Assembly (NCBI RefSeq): GCF_947507565.1
Contig: NC_089190.1
Span: forward strand, 558,001 to 622,000
DNA: 64,000 nt
DNA from: Oscarella lobularis
Lineage: Eukaryota > Porifera > Homoscleromorpha > Homosclerophorida > Oscarellidae
Reading direction: 5' to 3'
The position numbers were made by a program, and so were the translations under genes. The notes under the pieces were generated by a model that ran no database searches, was not told where the DNA came from, and saw only the letters and a program-made list of their open reading frames with translations. Position 1 is the stretch's first letter. Each line of letters begins with the position of its first letter. Of this stretch, positions 43,849 to 54,066 are shown in pieces.

Positions 43849-43868
43849 ATAAAGGTACCCCCATCAAT
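43832..43868. repeat. 11-bp perfect inverted repeat at the NUMT edge
   Basis: ATTGATGGGGG (43832-43842, last cox3 codons) and CCCCCATCAAT (43858-43868) flank 15 bp that include the cox3 stop codon. Either a small inversion/foldback at the integration junction or a 3' hairpin of the mitochondrial gene. Confidence 0.8.
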
Positions 43869-44606
43869 GGACGACCACAGTTACAACATGCAATTCTTAG
43901 TCAAAAATGACGTCAAAAAAGACAAAAAGTTCTTTGAAAACTTTTTTCTGAATGATCCCGACGAATAAGTCGACTGGGGTAAGACTTTGAGATCGCTGTA
44001 GTGTCTTGAACAATCACCGAAGATTTTGGTTAAGGTTGTCGGTCCTGGATGCTTCAATCTAAATGTAAAAAATTGCGTACACAATTGAACATCAATCTCG
44101 ACGGAGTTGTACCGGTATTCGACCAATTTCGTAATATAAAATTGAGATTTTGGGCATGACATCTTCGAGAGCCTCTGCAATTGCGATAATATCACTGCCA
44201 AACACAATCGTCCAAGTCAATTTTAAAAATCATATAAGACGATTTTAAATGGTCCAAGACAATTTTAAATATGCCCAAGATTATTTTAAAAATAGGCAAA
44301 CTAGCTAATGTAGATTTAAATATAATATGAAAAGAGATAATAAATATACTAAAGACGTAAATTACAACGACATACGTTCTGATGCTGCTTCCATGTATTC
44401 TTCTTTAGAGAAATAAAAGTCAACGTTTAATTAAATAGGTATTTAGATTTTCTTCTTACGTCCTTTTAAACTTTCAATACGTGAAACTTGAACGAAAATG
44501 ATTAATCCAGCCTAAATAAAGGTGCTTAAGAACAGCTGTCGACGCTACGCTGACGTGAACGGGTCTCTATTCGTGACGTGATGCCGAGAAGGTGATGTCA
44601 ATCTGA
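43869..44606. other. Unassigned flank between NUMT and Kolobok element
   Basis: AT-rich; no gene recognised. A degenerate array of CAAGACAATTTTAAA-like units occupies 44212-44300, similar to the one at 17680-17800. A 108-codon minus frame at 43881-44207 has no recognisable motif and is probably chance. Confidence 0.4.
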
Positions 44607-44856
44607 TTAAAGGGTAAGTGCCACGCGATTTTGACCCCCATTTTTTACTGTTTTGCACGGTAGTGTGACAAATAAAATTTTGTTTTTTGCATTTCTTTCC
44701 TAATAGAAATAAACATTCACGATTGTATAGCGTTTCTAATTTGCTTCCGGTGCCGCCCTATCCGGGTTCCACTTACGTCATTGGTGGAACGGAAGTCTTT
44801 CGCGCACACGTCTGCTGTGCGTAGTTGGCTGCCTCAACTGAGTCCCCACGGCCACA

Positions 44857-47538
44857 ATGGTTCAACGCTGCGTAGCTGCCGGCTGTAGCAACTCAAGCAA
44901 AGACCGAATATCCCTTTTTCGTTTTCCAAAAGACCCCGAGAGACGCAAAAACTGGTCTGATCAGGTGAAGCGTACCAGGGCTAGGTGGGAGGGGCCGACG
45001 GAGCACTCGAGGCTAGGCATCGAACATTTTGACGGCGATTGCATCACTGACGAATGCCGCGTGTCGGAGGGACTCGGATTGGGGCCCAAATAGGTTCGAT
45101 TGAAGGAAAATGCCGTTCCGACGATCTTCAAGCGGCGCCGCACCGACAACGACTGAAGGAAGGAAACAAGTCGGAAAAGAGGAGCATACGAAAAGCGCGA
45201 GAGAGGCAGGGTAAGATCTCAACGTGTTCTCCATTGCACGTTCTCTATTCCTTCGTATTTTTGCAGATATTAGGCGAATTGATGGCACGTGCCCCGTCTC
45301 AAACTGGTGACGATGACGCCTGTACTACACCTCTGAGCGACGACATGGCGGCTCCTTACACAGATTCGAATATTGAATCGATGACAGTAGGGCAAAAGTA
45401 CCAATGCAAAAATTTTAAATAATCCATGCCTTAGATTAGCTTGGGGAAGACTGACCAATGAATACAGGCTAAAACAGACATAGGTACAAATGATTCTCTC
45501 CCCAAAGCATTCATGGACTCCTTCCCTAGAAATTCAGACAGACTTTGGCCCCCAATTCGCTTCGATTGGCTGCCAGTGCAATCTCCTTGATGCTCCTCCA
45601 TTGTCTTTACTCAAGAAGGATAAAAGTAAAGTTGACAGCGTCAGCTCAGCTCAGACAGAGAATGAGGCAGAGGATGAGGACACAGAGGATGAGAACACCG
45701 ATCAGTCTGACTTCGAAATGGCAGATAATGCTGAGCCCACTAGAGAAATGCCGCGCGAGACAATTACGTATTCCTTTATTTGGCATTTCATTATTGATAA
45801 TTTTAGGCCGTTTCACAAAGAGCAAAAGTACATTGTGTTTGAATCAGCGTTGCTTTCTCTCTTCAATAAATGTGTGTATTGCGGGTCACACGACGTCATA
45901 GTGACAAAGGCCGTCACTGGGTCCCTCTTGAGGGTGAAACAGGACTGCGAAGACTGTGATCTCGTACGGGTATGGGATAGCCAACACTTTGTCAACAACT
46001 TGCCTGCCGGAAATATTGCAATTTCTGCTGCAATATTCTTCTCTGGATCTTTGCCTTCTCAAGCCCTGAGAATTTTTGAATTCCTGAACTGTGCCTGCGT
46101 GTCAAGACGGTCGTACTTCAGGCAGCAAAGTCAATACATTTTGCCAAGTGTGTCTCACGTGTGGCAAACGAAGCAGATGAAAATTCTTCAGCGACTAAAG
46201 GCTACTGGTGCGCCTGTAACTGTATGCGGAGACGGAAGAGCTGACAGTCCTGGCCATTGTGCCAAATTCGGGTCATACAGTCTGGTTGAAGTCGAACAGA
46301 ACGTGGTCATTGACTTGCAACTAGTCCAGGTACTTCTTCACTATTTATTCATTGACTGACCTTATAGTGGCATTCTTTCATAGAGTAATGAGGTGCTCGG
46401 ATCATATCACATGGAGAAAGCTGGTCTGATGAGATCTCTTGAATTTCTTGATGAGCACGGCATTGACATTGGCCTCCTCATCACTGACCGCCATCGTGGC
46501 ATAGCTAAATGGGTTAGGAAAAACATGAGAGCAACAGTTCACCTCTTTGATGTTTGGCACGTAGCAAAATGTGAGTATTACGCAACGTAGTACAGTTCTG
46601 ATTAACTATATTTTTTGGCAGCATTCCGTAAAAAAGCGGAAGCCTTAGCAAAGACGAAGGACTGTGAAATTATTGGCTGCTGGATTAAGAGTCTTGTCAA
46701 CCATCTGTACTGGTGTGAAGCCTCGACTCCATCAGGAGACTCTGACGAGATTCGGGCGAAATGGCTGTCTCTGCTAAACCACATTCAGAATGTGCACACA
46801 GGGCATGGAAATCGTTTTCCATCCTGTACCCATCCTTCTCTGACTGGCGAAAGAGAGAAAAAATGGTTCAAACCTCGTAAGCAGTCTAATTGTGTTTAGA
46901 AACTGTACTAACAGCCATTTTCAGACACTAAAGCCTTAGCCAAAATAGGCGGACTGATTCAAGGGAAAACTTTTGCTAAAGATGTGGGACTGCTTTCACC
47001 GCTTTATCAAACGTCATCTCTGGAGGCATTCCATAGCGTCATCATTCACTTCGCACCGAAATCCGTGGCCTTTTCGTATGATGGGATGAACGCAAGGTAC
47101 TACTCTCTCTTGTAGTTGATTCGGAAAAAACTACCAGAGACGTATCTAGACTTTACCTCGCTGCTCTTCATTTCAACGAAAACAGCTCACGAGTTCAAGC
47201 CCGGACACTTGCAGGTGACGAAAGGTACTCTATTCTTTATCCGAAGTACAAGAAAGGCGGGTACATTGTGCGGAAACTGTTAGTCGACAGTTCTTACGGT
47301 AATTTCATTTTTGAAGTCATTTCACATGCATAGAATTGACTGATTGATTGATTGATTGTACAGGGTACGTTGAAGACATTTTGGAGCATGTCAATAGGGT
47401 CACGAAAAACCCAGACCTTCTACCACGGCAGAGAGAAGAACGGCCCCCACCATTGTCTCAAAGTTTTGAGAAGCCGGTCAAAGAGGAAGCTGTTCAGAAG
47501 CAACAGTCAAGATTCGCTTTATTCAATACACGTAGGTG
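44857..47538 (+). CDS. Kolobok transposase (THAP domain plus DGRADSPGH core), several exons
   Basis: Exon 1 from 44857 encodes a THAP zinc finger (MVQRCVAAGCSNSSKDRISL, then FRFPKDPERRKNW), a C2CH DNA-binding domain. An acidic linker follows (45640-45750). The core reads NKCVYCGSHDVIV, SGSLPSQALRIFEFLNCACV, VTVCGDGRADSPGHCAKFGS, YHMEKAGLMRSLEFL, LLITDRHRGIAKWVRKNMRA, then HLFDVWHVAK. After introns near 46330-46388, 46571-46620, 46877-46925, 47096-47150 and 47299-47364 it continues IKSLVNHLYWCEAS, SSLEAFHSVIIHFAPKSVAF, then SYDGMNAR and YSILYPKYKKGGYIVRKLLV, ending ...QKQQSRFALFNTRR stop at 47536-47538. The Asp residues in CGDGR and ITDRH and the LEAFHS Glu are plausible catalytic residues. 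I see no clear frameshift, but splice sites are predicted by eye. Possibly still functional. Confidence 0.82.
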
Positions 47539-47573
47539 AATATACACGTAGGTAAATAGTCAGAATGTATAAC

Positions 47574-48374
47574 ACAGATCGGGGTAACGGAAGCCAGCAA
47601 ACGCTGCGCTTGGGAAGGCATTTCTAATACTGCTGACGACACATGCCGGCAAAACTACACGTACGTCTCTCCCCAGCCATCCCCAACACCATCTTGTAAA
47701 TTGCCGGTATGCCATGTAGCGATAGCGTCTATTAGAAATATTTAAACACAGTGAAAGTGTAAAAAAAGGAAACCATACTCATTAGTCGGTGGTGCTTGCT
47801 GGCTATGTTGGCTAAGATCATCTCCGTATTCCTGCCTCATTTGATAATAAGCTGTCTGAAGAACCCAGACGTTGAGGTACACTGCGTCGAACCCTGGATG
47901 CTCGATGATGCACTGCATTGTTGGGTCGACTTCGTCCATTTTGCTCCCATCGGGTCCCATTTCTTGGAAGCAGATGCATTCGTTCTCCGTTGGCAAAATT
48001 GGGCAATTTCCACAAGTACACCTATTATTTTTATATAGTTTTATTGATTTTTAGTGTCTAGTTAATATCACCATTGAAGTGACCCCAGCCTCTCGACCTC
48101 TGAGCTTCCCTCGCTTTCGCTCGAGTCCGAAGAAGCGTCCTCAGGCGGAGGAGTGACTCCAGGTTCGAAGCGGTAAGGCCTAACGACGTCTGCGTTCTCC
48201 GGAATGGGCTGATGATAGGCTACTTTCGGTGTCGTCGAACCACTGCGATATCCAGTCGTCGCTTCCATACGGGGAGGCGTCAGGGTCCGGAACATCGTCA
48301 CGGGCAGCGTCTGAGTCTGGTGAGTCGATTTCAGGACGAAGGGAGATGTCTGTAGGGTTGTTCGCGTCGTTCAT
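47574..48374 (-). CDS. Kolobok accessory gene with P2X7-C-terminal-like zinc domain
   Basis: Starts near 48374 inside the right inverted repeat with an acidic region (MNDANNPTDISLRPEIDSPD), then RPYRFEPGVTPPPEDASSDS. After an intron near 48070-48015 comes CTCGNCPILPTENECICFQE, then CIIEHPGFDAVYLNVWVLQT, then AYYQMRQEYG. After another intron it reads RRYRYMAYRQFTRWCWGWLG, then VRVVLPACVVSSIRNAFPSA. The Cys pattern and the HPGF...WVLQTAYYQ and AYRQF.RW.WG..G..vRvvLP motifs match the cytoplasmic zinc-binding domain of the P2X7 receptor, which is known as a stand-alone domain in many animals. The membrane channel part is absent. It converges with the transposase gene, their stops about 35 bp apart. 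Its role in transposition is unknown. Confidence 0.75.
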
Positions 48375-48590
48375 TTTGTTAGGCAGACGTATGCGCGAAA
48401 GACTTCCGTTCCACCAATGACGTAAGTGGAGCCCGGATAGGGCGGAACCGGAAGCAAATTAGAAACGCTATACAATCGTGAATGTTTATTTCTATTAGGA
48501 AAGAAATGCGTAAAACAAGGTTTTATTCGTCACACTACCGTGCAAAACAGCAAAAAATGGGGGTCAAAATCGCGTGGCACCTACCCTTAA

Positions 48591-49357
48591 CTAATAAATA
48601 ACAGCTATGAACCAAACACTCTCAGAATCTCGTGTCGCGCGTTGATGAGGAAAAAGAGTAAATAGGTAACAAATTGAGTATGTTTTCATCTTGTAAATTG
48701 TATACAGTATTCATAGCCTCTCAACGCTTTTTGCATGAACATTTGAAGGATGGATTGGAAGATCGGCTACAGTATACAATGCCTTGCTCTACACGTTTTT
48801 ACTTCGCTTAATTAAACAGATTTCACTCTACAAACTCGAAGCGCTTGCGGACGCCGACCGTTGCAAGCACATAATCGTTTAGAGAACGCGCAAATGTATT
48901 TGACCGAACGCGCACAGATCGAAGCCTCAGCCTTGGAGCGAAAATTGGAAAAAAGAGGTAAGCCGTTTGCAAGGAAGAGCTTCACGGCGTTTATGAAGCG
49001 CTAATTTGGTCCGACACACCCGCATGTGCATTATACGGGGTTTCTTACCCTAGTGCGCTAAGCACACGCCCATTTTAGAATCACCGTTTTTTCGCCGACA
49101 GTAAACTGGTATGCGCGTTAACTGCCGTCTAGCGGAAGACAAATACCTAAAGTTTCATATATTTGCTGTTATTAGAATCGTCCTCTTTGGCTTGTTTCAT
49201 TTGCTCCGCCTTTGCCGCACTTTATCCGCTTATCTAAGCATTTCCACCGCTGGTGCTGCTACTTATACGTGAGCGTATGTAGTGTTACACTCATATGTGG
49301 CTTGTGTCGGATTGGACACTGTCTTTTGACGACGATTTAGACCATTTTTGACAAGAC
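48591..49357. other. Unassigned stretch right of the Kolobok element
   Basis: Mixed sequence with no recognised exon, repeat or RNA gene. Confidence 0.3.
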
Positions 49358-49714
49358 ATGTCCGATCTTCAAGAACGCGTGCTTACAGCAAAGGCCGTTC
49401 TCATACACGGTGTGTACGAAGGCATTCAATACGTCGTTCCATGCTTCCCTGTTCTTACCGTCGATCTTCACCGCTGTCGAGCATCTGTTATAGGGGAAGA
49501 TAACGAACCTGGGCCTTCATTTGACTGTCTCGTTAATAGTGCTGAAATCCAATTAGCTTCTTGCCCTCAAGTTATTATTTCCTACAGCAGCTTTCACATC
49601 AATGTAGGACCAAAAAATGTTACTGATAGGTTTAGAATAGGCATTTACAACCGGAACCTCTATTATAGACCTAACCTCACTAAAAGTTTATGCAAACCTG
49701 TTCTCCTTCCCTAA
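49358..49714 (+). CDS. Hypothetical open frame, 118 codons
   Basis: ATG-initiated frame MSDLQERVLTAKAVLIHGVY, then SYSSFHINVGPKNVTDRFRI, stop at 49712-49714. It has no domain I recognise and no clear continuation. Length and composition make it only slightly better than chance. It could be an exon of a decayed mobile-element gene, since transposase remnants follow. Confidence 0.25.
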   Translation: MSDLQERVLTAKAVLIHGVYEGIQYVVPCFPVLTVDLHRCRASVIGEDNEPGPSFDCLVNSAEIQLASCPQVIISYSSFHINVGPKNVTDRFRIGIYNRNLYYRPNLTKSLCKPVLLP

Positions 49715-50249
49715 AAAATGATTCGTTTCTTCTTCAGATCTCTAGAGGAGGGAACATGCAGCTGCCAACTCCGATCGCTTCGAGCTTCCGACGATTGAGA
49801 TTCCGAAGAACAACGCCGGGAAAATCCATATCCTTTATGAAGGCTGCACTGACCTATAAATCGTAATAGTAATTATTTGAAAATACTTCGGTATTCATCG
49901 CTGACTTTTCTAGGCAGCGGTAGCCACATATTTGGTCTCGACGTGCATGATCCGTCGCGCGACTCCCGCCTCAAATTTGCTGCAGCTATGACAGACGTCA
50001 AAACTACAGCTACGTAGGAGCACGCCTCTCCAAGTCTGCAAACTATACGTAGAATTGCTAGTTGAAAGTAAGTATCGTCAGTTTATGCAATTGCAATGAG
50101 CACACGCACACAATTTCGCCGCTTATGCGCACCACAGCCCAAGGACGTAGCTTTCCGCAGACATCCATTGGGAATGCCGTATCTACATTATTTATGCTCA
50201 TACGACACTTTTTCTAGAGAGCGTACCTTGTCCATGATGAGGAACATCG
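49715..50249. other. Unassigned stretch
   Basis: No gene, repeat or RNA recognised between the hypothetical frame and the Kolobok-type remnant. Confidence 0.25.
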
Positions 50250-50880
50250 GTTTTTCGGAAACCGAATAGGAGTGCTGCTTCTTGTGCAGTACCCAGCCGG
50301 ACTTCAAAAAACCATTTCGGTCGAGCATGCTCTTCCATGCCTAGATAGAACACTGTTGACCATGTACGATTACACGTCATGACCAGCTCGCCGGAGATGA
50401 GCCACAGCGCGAGAAAGGCCTTCCTTTTCCATGTGGTACAAAACTCCCACCTCATTGCTCTAAGGTATACGGAGTGCATCGTGATGCTTACTTTCCCACT
50501 AGTAAAGTACCTGCACAAGTTGAAAGTCAAGGACTTTGTTCGTGTTTCTTTCAAGCCAAGTGTAGCTGCCATATTTTGCACAGTGACCAGGACTATCGGC
50601 ACGGCCGTCACCCGCAACTACGATAGGGCCCTGCAATCTTTTTAGGTCAGACAAAAGTGAAGACTGGTGCGTCTTCCAGACGGCGTCAATTTCTGGCTGC
50701 ACGTAGCAGCTTTGGTTTTTGAAGAAGATTTGACGACTGATAGAAGCACACACTGCAAGAATTCGAAAATTCTAAGTGATTGCGTTGGAAAACATCCAAA
50801 AGACGTAATCGCTGCGGTCATAAAAACGTTTCTCGCTGGGCTATTTCCAAGATGCGGCTTGCTGTTCCACGTCATTTTAG
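50250..50880 (-). pseudogene. Second Kolobok-type transposase remnant
   Basis: Minus strand encodes PARNVFMTAAITSFGCFPTQ, then SLRIFEFLQC, and IVVAGDGRADSPGHCAKYGS, then NKVLDFQLVQ. This is the same core as the 44857-47538 transposase (SLPSQALRIFEF, CGDGRADSPGHCAKFGS, VIDLQLVQ) but clearly diverged, so it is from another family. Frames shift near 50640 and the similarity fades after about 50500, where only short stretches (for example MLDRNGFLKSGWVLHKKQHS) remain. The N-terminal THAP and C-terminal parts are missing. Confidence 0.75.
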
Positions 50881-50890
50881 ACTCGCATGA

Positions 50891-51128
50891 TTGCCAAAGC
50901 TGATTGATTTGAAGGAAACTTCCAGAAACGCGCTTTTGGACGTTTACGTCCTTTGCAAGGCAGTGGGTACAGGTCTGGAAGAGCTGAAGAAGGCAGGCTT
51001 CAAAAACAATGTATTTCGTTTCGGGTCCGAAAGCGACGACGAAGACTTCGAAGATGACCTAATCGATGAAACTCCTTCATCGCCGATGGAAGTCGAAGAA
51101 GAAATCGAGTCTGAAGACGACTACGAAG
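50891..51128 (+). pseudogene. Acidic open frame interrupted by a hAT insertion
   Basis: Reads LPKLIDLKETSRNALLDVYV, then SDDEDFEDDLIDETPSSPME, up to DDYE, where CTACGAAG is duplicated. Removing the element (51129-54049) restores the frame into ADSSTYG at 54058 onward. There is no ATG at the start (the frame begins after TGA), so this is an exon or a decayed gene. The acidic stretch resembles linkers of transposase genes but no family is recognisable. Confidence 0.45.
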
Positions 51129-51220
51129 TAGTGATGGGCCGACACCAGTAATTTTGAATCGATACGATACCGAGTACGATACCTTAAAGTATCGGTCCTT
51201 TCGATACTTTTTCGATACGA

Positions 51221-53713
51221 TCTATACTACTATAGCGACAGGGCCTCGGCTTTGTTCGCCTAAAACTCACGAAGCCGACAATGCCTGGTCGCCATGTCAC
51301 TGCCGTTGCCCTTGTCCTAACGTCAAGAGTGCACAGTCACTTTGTCGTCTCCGTCGGCGCTATCGTACTAACAAAGCTACATAGCGTCGAAAAATCGCTA
51401 ATCTCTAAACTCTCTAAACTCGATGCGCACTGTCTGTGCACTGTTAGCGACGTAAGCTTAAGGTTACCGGGTGAGCGCAGGCGTCCTCAGGTGCGAGTGT
51501 GCTACAGCAGGCGAAGAGAGCGTAGCTCGGTACGCGCGCATGCGCATAACAGATTGACATGGGCGTTTCCTCTTTTTTTCTCTGAAGAACCTCCCAAAAC
51601 AACTCTTACCCAATTCTTTGCTCTCTGCCAAAAAGACGCTTTTGCCAAGACAATCTTGTATCCAAATATTCCAAAATACTATACCTGGAATGACAAAGAA
51701 TGGAAACCTCGAAGACGTTGCAAACCAGTTTCAAATTATCCAGGAAAATTTCAGTCTGATACAATCGGACGCGTTTACACTGTTCGTCCGAATAATGTAG
51801 AGTGCTTCCATCTTCGCCTTCTTCTTCACACCATTCCCGGACCTTCATGCAAAGTTGACGAGGTTATTTGTGAGACAAACCGTGAAGCCTGCAGACTTCG
51901 AGGTCTTGGAACCTTGCTCTTACGGAAGTTACGATTTCCGAAATGCCGTCTAAAATTCGTGACATGTTCGCAATCATGCTTTATTTTTGCTCAATATCTG
52001 ATCCTCTCGCACTTTGGGAAACCCACAAAGGCCATGTCCGAAGACTACCTGCACAGGCAAAGACAAAGCGCATCAGTTCCAAACCTTCCTTTCACCCAAA
52101 CCATCTTTAATCAATGTCTTATCTACATAGAAGACAAACTTCTCTCCTTCCCAGGTGAAAACCCTCTAAGCACTTACGGTCTGCCTTCACCTAACAGAAG
52201 CGACGATGAGACAACAACACTTAGAGAAATTTTAGCAGAATACGCCTACGACAGAGAAGAAATGCAGCAAATTGTCATCGAAAGAGAGCCAACTTTAACC
52301 TCCCAGACCAAACTTACGCATACGATGCTCTCAACCGAATAACGCAACCCGAAGAGTCTGGAATTCTGTTTCTTGATGCACCTGGCGGAACAGGAAAACC
52401 TATCTCATCAATTTGTTCCTCGCAAAACTCCGAGCGCAGGGAGAAATTGCACTTGCTGTCGCTTCTTCAGGAATAGCAGCCACATTACTCAGAGGAGGAA
52501 AGAGAGCCCATTCTACCTTCAAACTTCCCCTTGATCTCCACTTCACAGAGAATCCTGCAACGTAAAAAAAGGCTCTTCGCGCGCTCGACTTTTTCGTTTA
52601 GCGAAGGTCATCGTATGGGACGAATGCACAATGTCATACAAGCGAGCATTCGAAGCACTTGACAGAACTCTCAGAGACATTCGCAAAGTGACCAAATCAT
52701 GAGAGGACTACCCGTTATCCTTGCAGGCGATTTTCGACAAACGCTTCACATCATCCGCAGAGGCACGAGAACCGACGAAATTGAAACTTGCCTCAAATTG
52801 TCTAGAGCAATATGGCCCCACGTACAGGTAATACATCTGACAACGAATATGAGAGTTCACATGCACGACGATCCCTTTGACTCGGATACTCTTATTCGTA
52901 TAGGCCAAGGTCAAATCCCTACTGATCCAACAACTGGTCTCATAGACATCCCCTATGAACACACCGTTGACTTCCCTCAGGAATCACAAGATAAAGTCTT
53001 TCCAGATTTAGCAAACAACTTTTCAGACACTAGCTGGACCTCTGAGAGAGCTATACTGGCTCCGACGGATGAAGTAGTTGACTCGATAAACCAGCCACTC
53101 CTCGATCTGCTTCCTTCTCCAGCCCAATACCTATCAATCGACTCAACTGACGACGTGGACGCTGCTCTCCAATTTCCCGTGGAATTCCTTAACTCCCTGA
53201 AGCCCTCAGGACTACCCCCTCATGACCTGACGCTAAAAGTAGGCTGCCCGGTAATACTTCTTCGTAACCTTGACGCCCCCAGATTATGTAACGGTACATA
53301 TCGTTCGACAACTCCGACCCAATGTCATAGAAGCCACCATTGCACTTGGGCAGTACGCAGGCGAAACCGTCTTTATACCACGAATCCCTCTACCATCTGA
53401 CACAACTATACCCTTTAGACGATTGCAATTTCCTCTACGCCTCTGCTTTGCCATGACTATAAAGAAGTCTCAAGGTCAAACGCTTCGTGTGGCGGGACTT
53501 TCTCTCATGTCACACTGCTTTTCTCATGGACAATTCTATGTTGCATGCTCTCGAGTAACCACCCCAAATAACCTATTTCTTCTTACAGAATCTGAAAAAA
53601 CTCGCAATATCGTGTACCCTGAAGTATTATTAATATAGAAATCCCAAAAACCTACATCACCCTTTTCCAAAAATAACGACATAAAACCCGGCGAAGCCGG
53701 GTATAAATGCTAG
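51221..53713 (+). mobile_element. Helitron, internally reduced, inserted in the hAT element
   Basis: The 5' end TCTATACTACTATAGCG follows an A. The 3' end has the hairpin CCCGGC GAA GCCGGG (53687-53701), eight bases, then CTAG (53710-53713) followed by T. Insertion between A and T, 5'-TC, and a hairpin shortly before CTAG-3' are the diagnostic Helitron layout. The coding part has the helicase but no Rep (HUH nuclease) domain, so it is a deleted copy. Confidence 0.85.
51590..53638 (+). pseudogene. Helitron PIF1-type helicase, frameshifted, Rep domain absent
   Basis: 5' part: LTQFFALCQKDAFAKTILYP, then TIGRVYTVRPNNVECFHLRL, the segment between Rep and helicase. Then MSEDYLHRQRQS, LREILAEYAYDREEMQQ, and the Walker A region LDAPGGTGK, where one A is missing (near 52399) so the frame breaks before TYLI. 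Then SGIAATLLRGGKRAHSTFKL, VIVWDECTMSYKRAFEALDR (Walker B), LPVILAGDFRQTLHIIRRGT, VGCPVILLRNLD, CNGT, and C-terminal LCFAMTIKKSQGQTLRVAGL, ending near 53638. Frame changes also occur near 51860, 52320, 52560 and 53290. Dead copy. Confidence 0.85.
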
Positions 53714-54066
53714 TACTTTACTAATTTTGAATGCACAAAACGCACTTTAGATAACAGAAATAAAACAGAAATAGGAGAGTCAATAGGGGGTCAGTAGAAC
53801 CTAAATATCAGCTCTGACCAAGTTTGTACCACCTGAGATACCATAAATGCCACGACAACTGATATGAAGGGTGGCAATGGGTCCCTGCTCCTTGTTTAGC
53901 GAGTGACGTAAGACTTTAATTAAATTTTATACTGCTATTGCGCATGCTTGAAGAGTATCGAACTTCCGATACTTTTCTAAATTGTATCGATACCTTTCGA
54001 TACTGCACAGTATCGGTGGTATCAAAGTATCGGTATCGGCCCATCACTACTACGAAGCTGACTCAT

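Larger units (their letters stand above)
42365..43852. other. NUMT, right part (rnl 5' end - trnV - atp6 end - trnR - cox3)
   Basis: Continues the mitochondrial insertion broken at 1501. The rRNA 5' segment (minus) precedes the exact point where the left part resumes. Internal joins are visible: unrelated mitochondrial sequence meets atp6 at about 42953, and cox3 lacks a middle portion. The mitochondrial similarity ends just after the cox3 stop. Confidence 0.9.
44611..48586. mobile_element. Kolobok DNA transposon, apparently full length
   Basis: TTAA flanks both ends (44607-44610 and 48587-48590). The left end AGGGTAAGTGCCACGCGATT and right end (reverse complement GGGTAGGTGCCACGCGATT) begin inverted repeats that run about 205 bp (44611-44815 and 48384-48586) with few differences. 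Inside are a plus-strand THAP-type transposase and a minus-strand P2X7-C-terminal-like gene in convergent layout. TTAA duplications and a THAP domain are defining for the Kolobok superfamily. Termini are better preserved than those of neighbouring elements, so it is relatively young. Confidence 0.88.
51129..54049. mobile_element. Non-autonomous hAT element with TAGTGATGGGCCGA ends, hosting a Helitron
   Basis: Ends are TAGTGATGGGCCGACACC (left) and GGTATCGGCCCATCACTA (right), inverted, each abutting CTACGAAG (51121-51128 and 54050-54057), a perfect 8-bp duplication. Both subterminal regions are packed with ATCGATAC/GTATCGAT motifs (51158-51220 and 53940-54035). With the Helitron (51221-53713) removed, the hAT is only about 430 bp and has no transposase, so it was a MITE-like element mobilised in trans. 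Confidence 0.88.

Noticed and set aside
1-43852. The window could be a real mitochondrial contig
   Set aside because: Mitochondrial sequence covers only about 3 kb, is frameshifted and deleted, and is interrupted by a nuclear-type transposon with introns.
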